NCBI GenBank assembly: GCA_001823505.1
Contig: MHUS01000041.1
Coordinates: 1-6,861, forward strand
Origin: Candidatus Yonathbacteria bacterium RIFCSPHIGHO2_01_FULL_51_10
GTDB lineage: Bacteria > Patescibacteriota > Minisyncoccia > Phycocordibacterales > UBA1539_B
Direction of reading: 5' to 3'
DNA: 6,861 nt
Shown here: positions 6,400 to 6,861 of the stretch, in pieces
Position numbering within the stretch: position 1 is the first letter of the stretch
Layout: every line of letters begins with the position of its first letter
Made by a program: the position numbers and the translations under genes
Notes under the pieces: generated by a model
What the model was told of the DNA's origin: nothing
The model's database searches: none
Seen by the model: only the letters and a program-made list of their open reading frames with translations

Positions 6400-6636
6400 T
6401 CAGACGTCAGCACTGCTGTCTTTATACGCCTGATATACTTTCAGCGCGGTATACCCATAAACGATAACATTGATTGGAAATTGAGATCCCGGAATGAGCC
6501 AGAGCGCGAGACTCGCGATTCCCCCATTTCGTGCTTGACGAACATGCTCCTCTTGCATGGCCTTGTCTGGCGTGTATCCGAGCGTATTTTCCCGCACAGC
6601 GTTCAGCGCTCCCTCAATGACCGTGTCTATGCTCAT
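6400..6636 (-). CDS. Small protein with C-terminal hydrophobic hairpin
   Basis: 78 residues, not recognised. Residues 1-37 are a polar, charged helix. Residues 38-71 hold two hydrophobic stretches, GGIASLALWLIP (38-49) and FPINVIVYGYTALKVYQAY (53-71), split by a PGSQ turn. This could be a re-entrant membrane hairpin or one longer span. It ends in a short polar tail (KDSSADV). The ATG at 6636 overlaps the stop of the upstream gene as ATGA, and AGGAG at 6646-6642 lies five bases before it, which supports both the start and translational coupling. Small hydrophobic proteins coupled to soluble ones can be toxins, phage proteins or membrane tethers, but nothing here decides between them. The hydrophobic profile is seen directly; membrane location is inferred. 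Confidence 0.65.
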   Translation of the reverse strand: MSIDTVIEGALNAVRENTLGYTPDKAMQEEHVRQARNGGIASLALWLIPGSQFPINVIVYGYTALKVYQAYKDSSADV

Positions 6637-6845
6637 GGCAACTCCTGTGCTTCATGCTTAAGCTCTTCCGAAACGAAGTTGCAATGCACTTCCGTTTCCA
6701 AAGGCAGATCCTCTATAAACTCCCTGAGCTCCTTGAATGAGCGGAAGTGCGCTTCCGCGCAGTACGAGCTTTTTCCCTCAAGCCTGTAGAATGAGTTAAT
6801 GCTGGGATGCTCCTTGAGATAGTTAAGGTCCCCCTGGGCGTTCAT
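6633..6845 (-). CDS. Small protein, faintly DUF5752-like
   Basis: 70 residues from ATG at 6845. The frame also contains an in-frame GTG at 6857 and is open to the window edge, so a longer form is possible. The pattern NSFYRLEGKSSYCAEA (17-32) followed by FRSFKELREFIEDLP (34-48) and a His (54) recalls the N-terminal part of DUF5752 proteins of archaea and bacteria, where an aromatic strand is followed by a helix and a conserved His. The similarity is from memory and weak, and the protein is shorter than that family. I prefer ATG at 6845 because it sits in an ATGA context, like other junctions in this block, with GGGTG nine bases upstream; a reading frame ending at that TGA enters from the right edge. 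Coupled by a 4-base overlap to the next gene. Function unknown. Confidence 0.6.
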   Translation of the reverse strand: MNAQGDLNYLKEHPSINSFYRLEGKSSYCAEAHFRSFKELREFIEDLPLETEVHCNFVSEELKHEAQELP

Positions 6846-6861
6846 GATGAGCAGCACCCGA

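Noticed and set aside
5913..6467. 184-codon plus-strand open frame across two minus-strand small genes and two gaps
   Set aside because: Low-complexity Ser/Pro/Arg-type translation, and no ribosome binding site. The minus-strand genes there have good GGAGG sites and TATA boxes, which favours the minus strand, although these small genes are themselves unrecognised.
6400..6845. Toxin-antitoxin pair made of the two coupled small genes
   Set aside because: Size and overlap fit, but neither protein shows a known toxin or antitoxin motif, and the upstream gene looks more like a DUF5752-type fragment inside a longer operon.
1..6861. Provirus or insertion element
   Set aside because: No integrase, transposase, terminase, capsid gene, tRNA attachment site or terminal repeats are visible; the helicase-like ATPase alone is not enough.

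Overview
The window looks archaeal, most likely from a DPANN-type lineage. The best lineage signal is a 5'-truncated plus-strand gene at the left edge, which matches the C-terminal sensor half of TrmB-type archaeal transcription regulators. Two TATATAG-type boxes in front of genes, and strong GGAGG/GGTGA ribosome binding sites in front of nearly every minus-strand gene, fit an archaeon with Shine-Dalgarno-led operons. No rRNA, tRNA, CRISPR array, transposase, integrase or phage structural gene is visible. Lineage below 'archaeon' is inference.

Layout: the TrmB-like gene (2-472, plus) converges on a block of seven minus-strand genes that fills the rest of the window. In transcription order (right to left) these are: a 70-residue protein with faint DUF5752-like character (6633-6845); a 78-residue protein with a C-terminal hydrophobic hairpin (6400-6636); a 104-residue protein with an N-terminal hydrophobic segment (6026-6340); a 350-residue helical/coiled-coil protein (4898-5950); a 508-residue classic-clade AAA+ ATPase with an unrecognised 215-residue N-terminal region (3356-4882); a 456-residue P-loop ATPase resembling the helicase half of mobile-element primase-helicases (1989-3359); and a 511-residue helical/coiled-coil protein with a proline-rich linker (467-2002).

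The last four genes are tightly packed (15-nt gap, 4-nt GTGA overlap, 14-nt overlap) and probably form one transcription unit driven from a TATA box at 5994-6001. The 104-residue gene has its own TATA box at 6375-6382, with a very similar leader. The first two genes are joined by an ATGA overlap and probably continue an operon that starts beyond the right edge.

The main point of interest is the pairing of two different P-loop ATPases between two large coiled-coil proteins, preceded by small membrane-type proteins. I do not recognise this as a named system. A plausible but unproven reading is an ATP-driven remodelling machine: a threading AAA+ ring plus a second, possibly nucleic-acid-acting, ATPase, with coiled-coil partners and a membrane link. 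The AAA+ protein has a shortened second region of homology lacking the usual pair of arginine fingers. The second ATPase has a proline where the Walker B aspartate usually sits.
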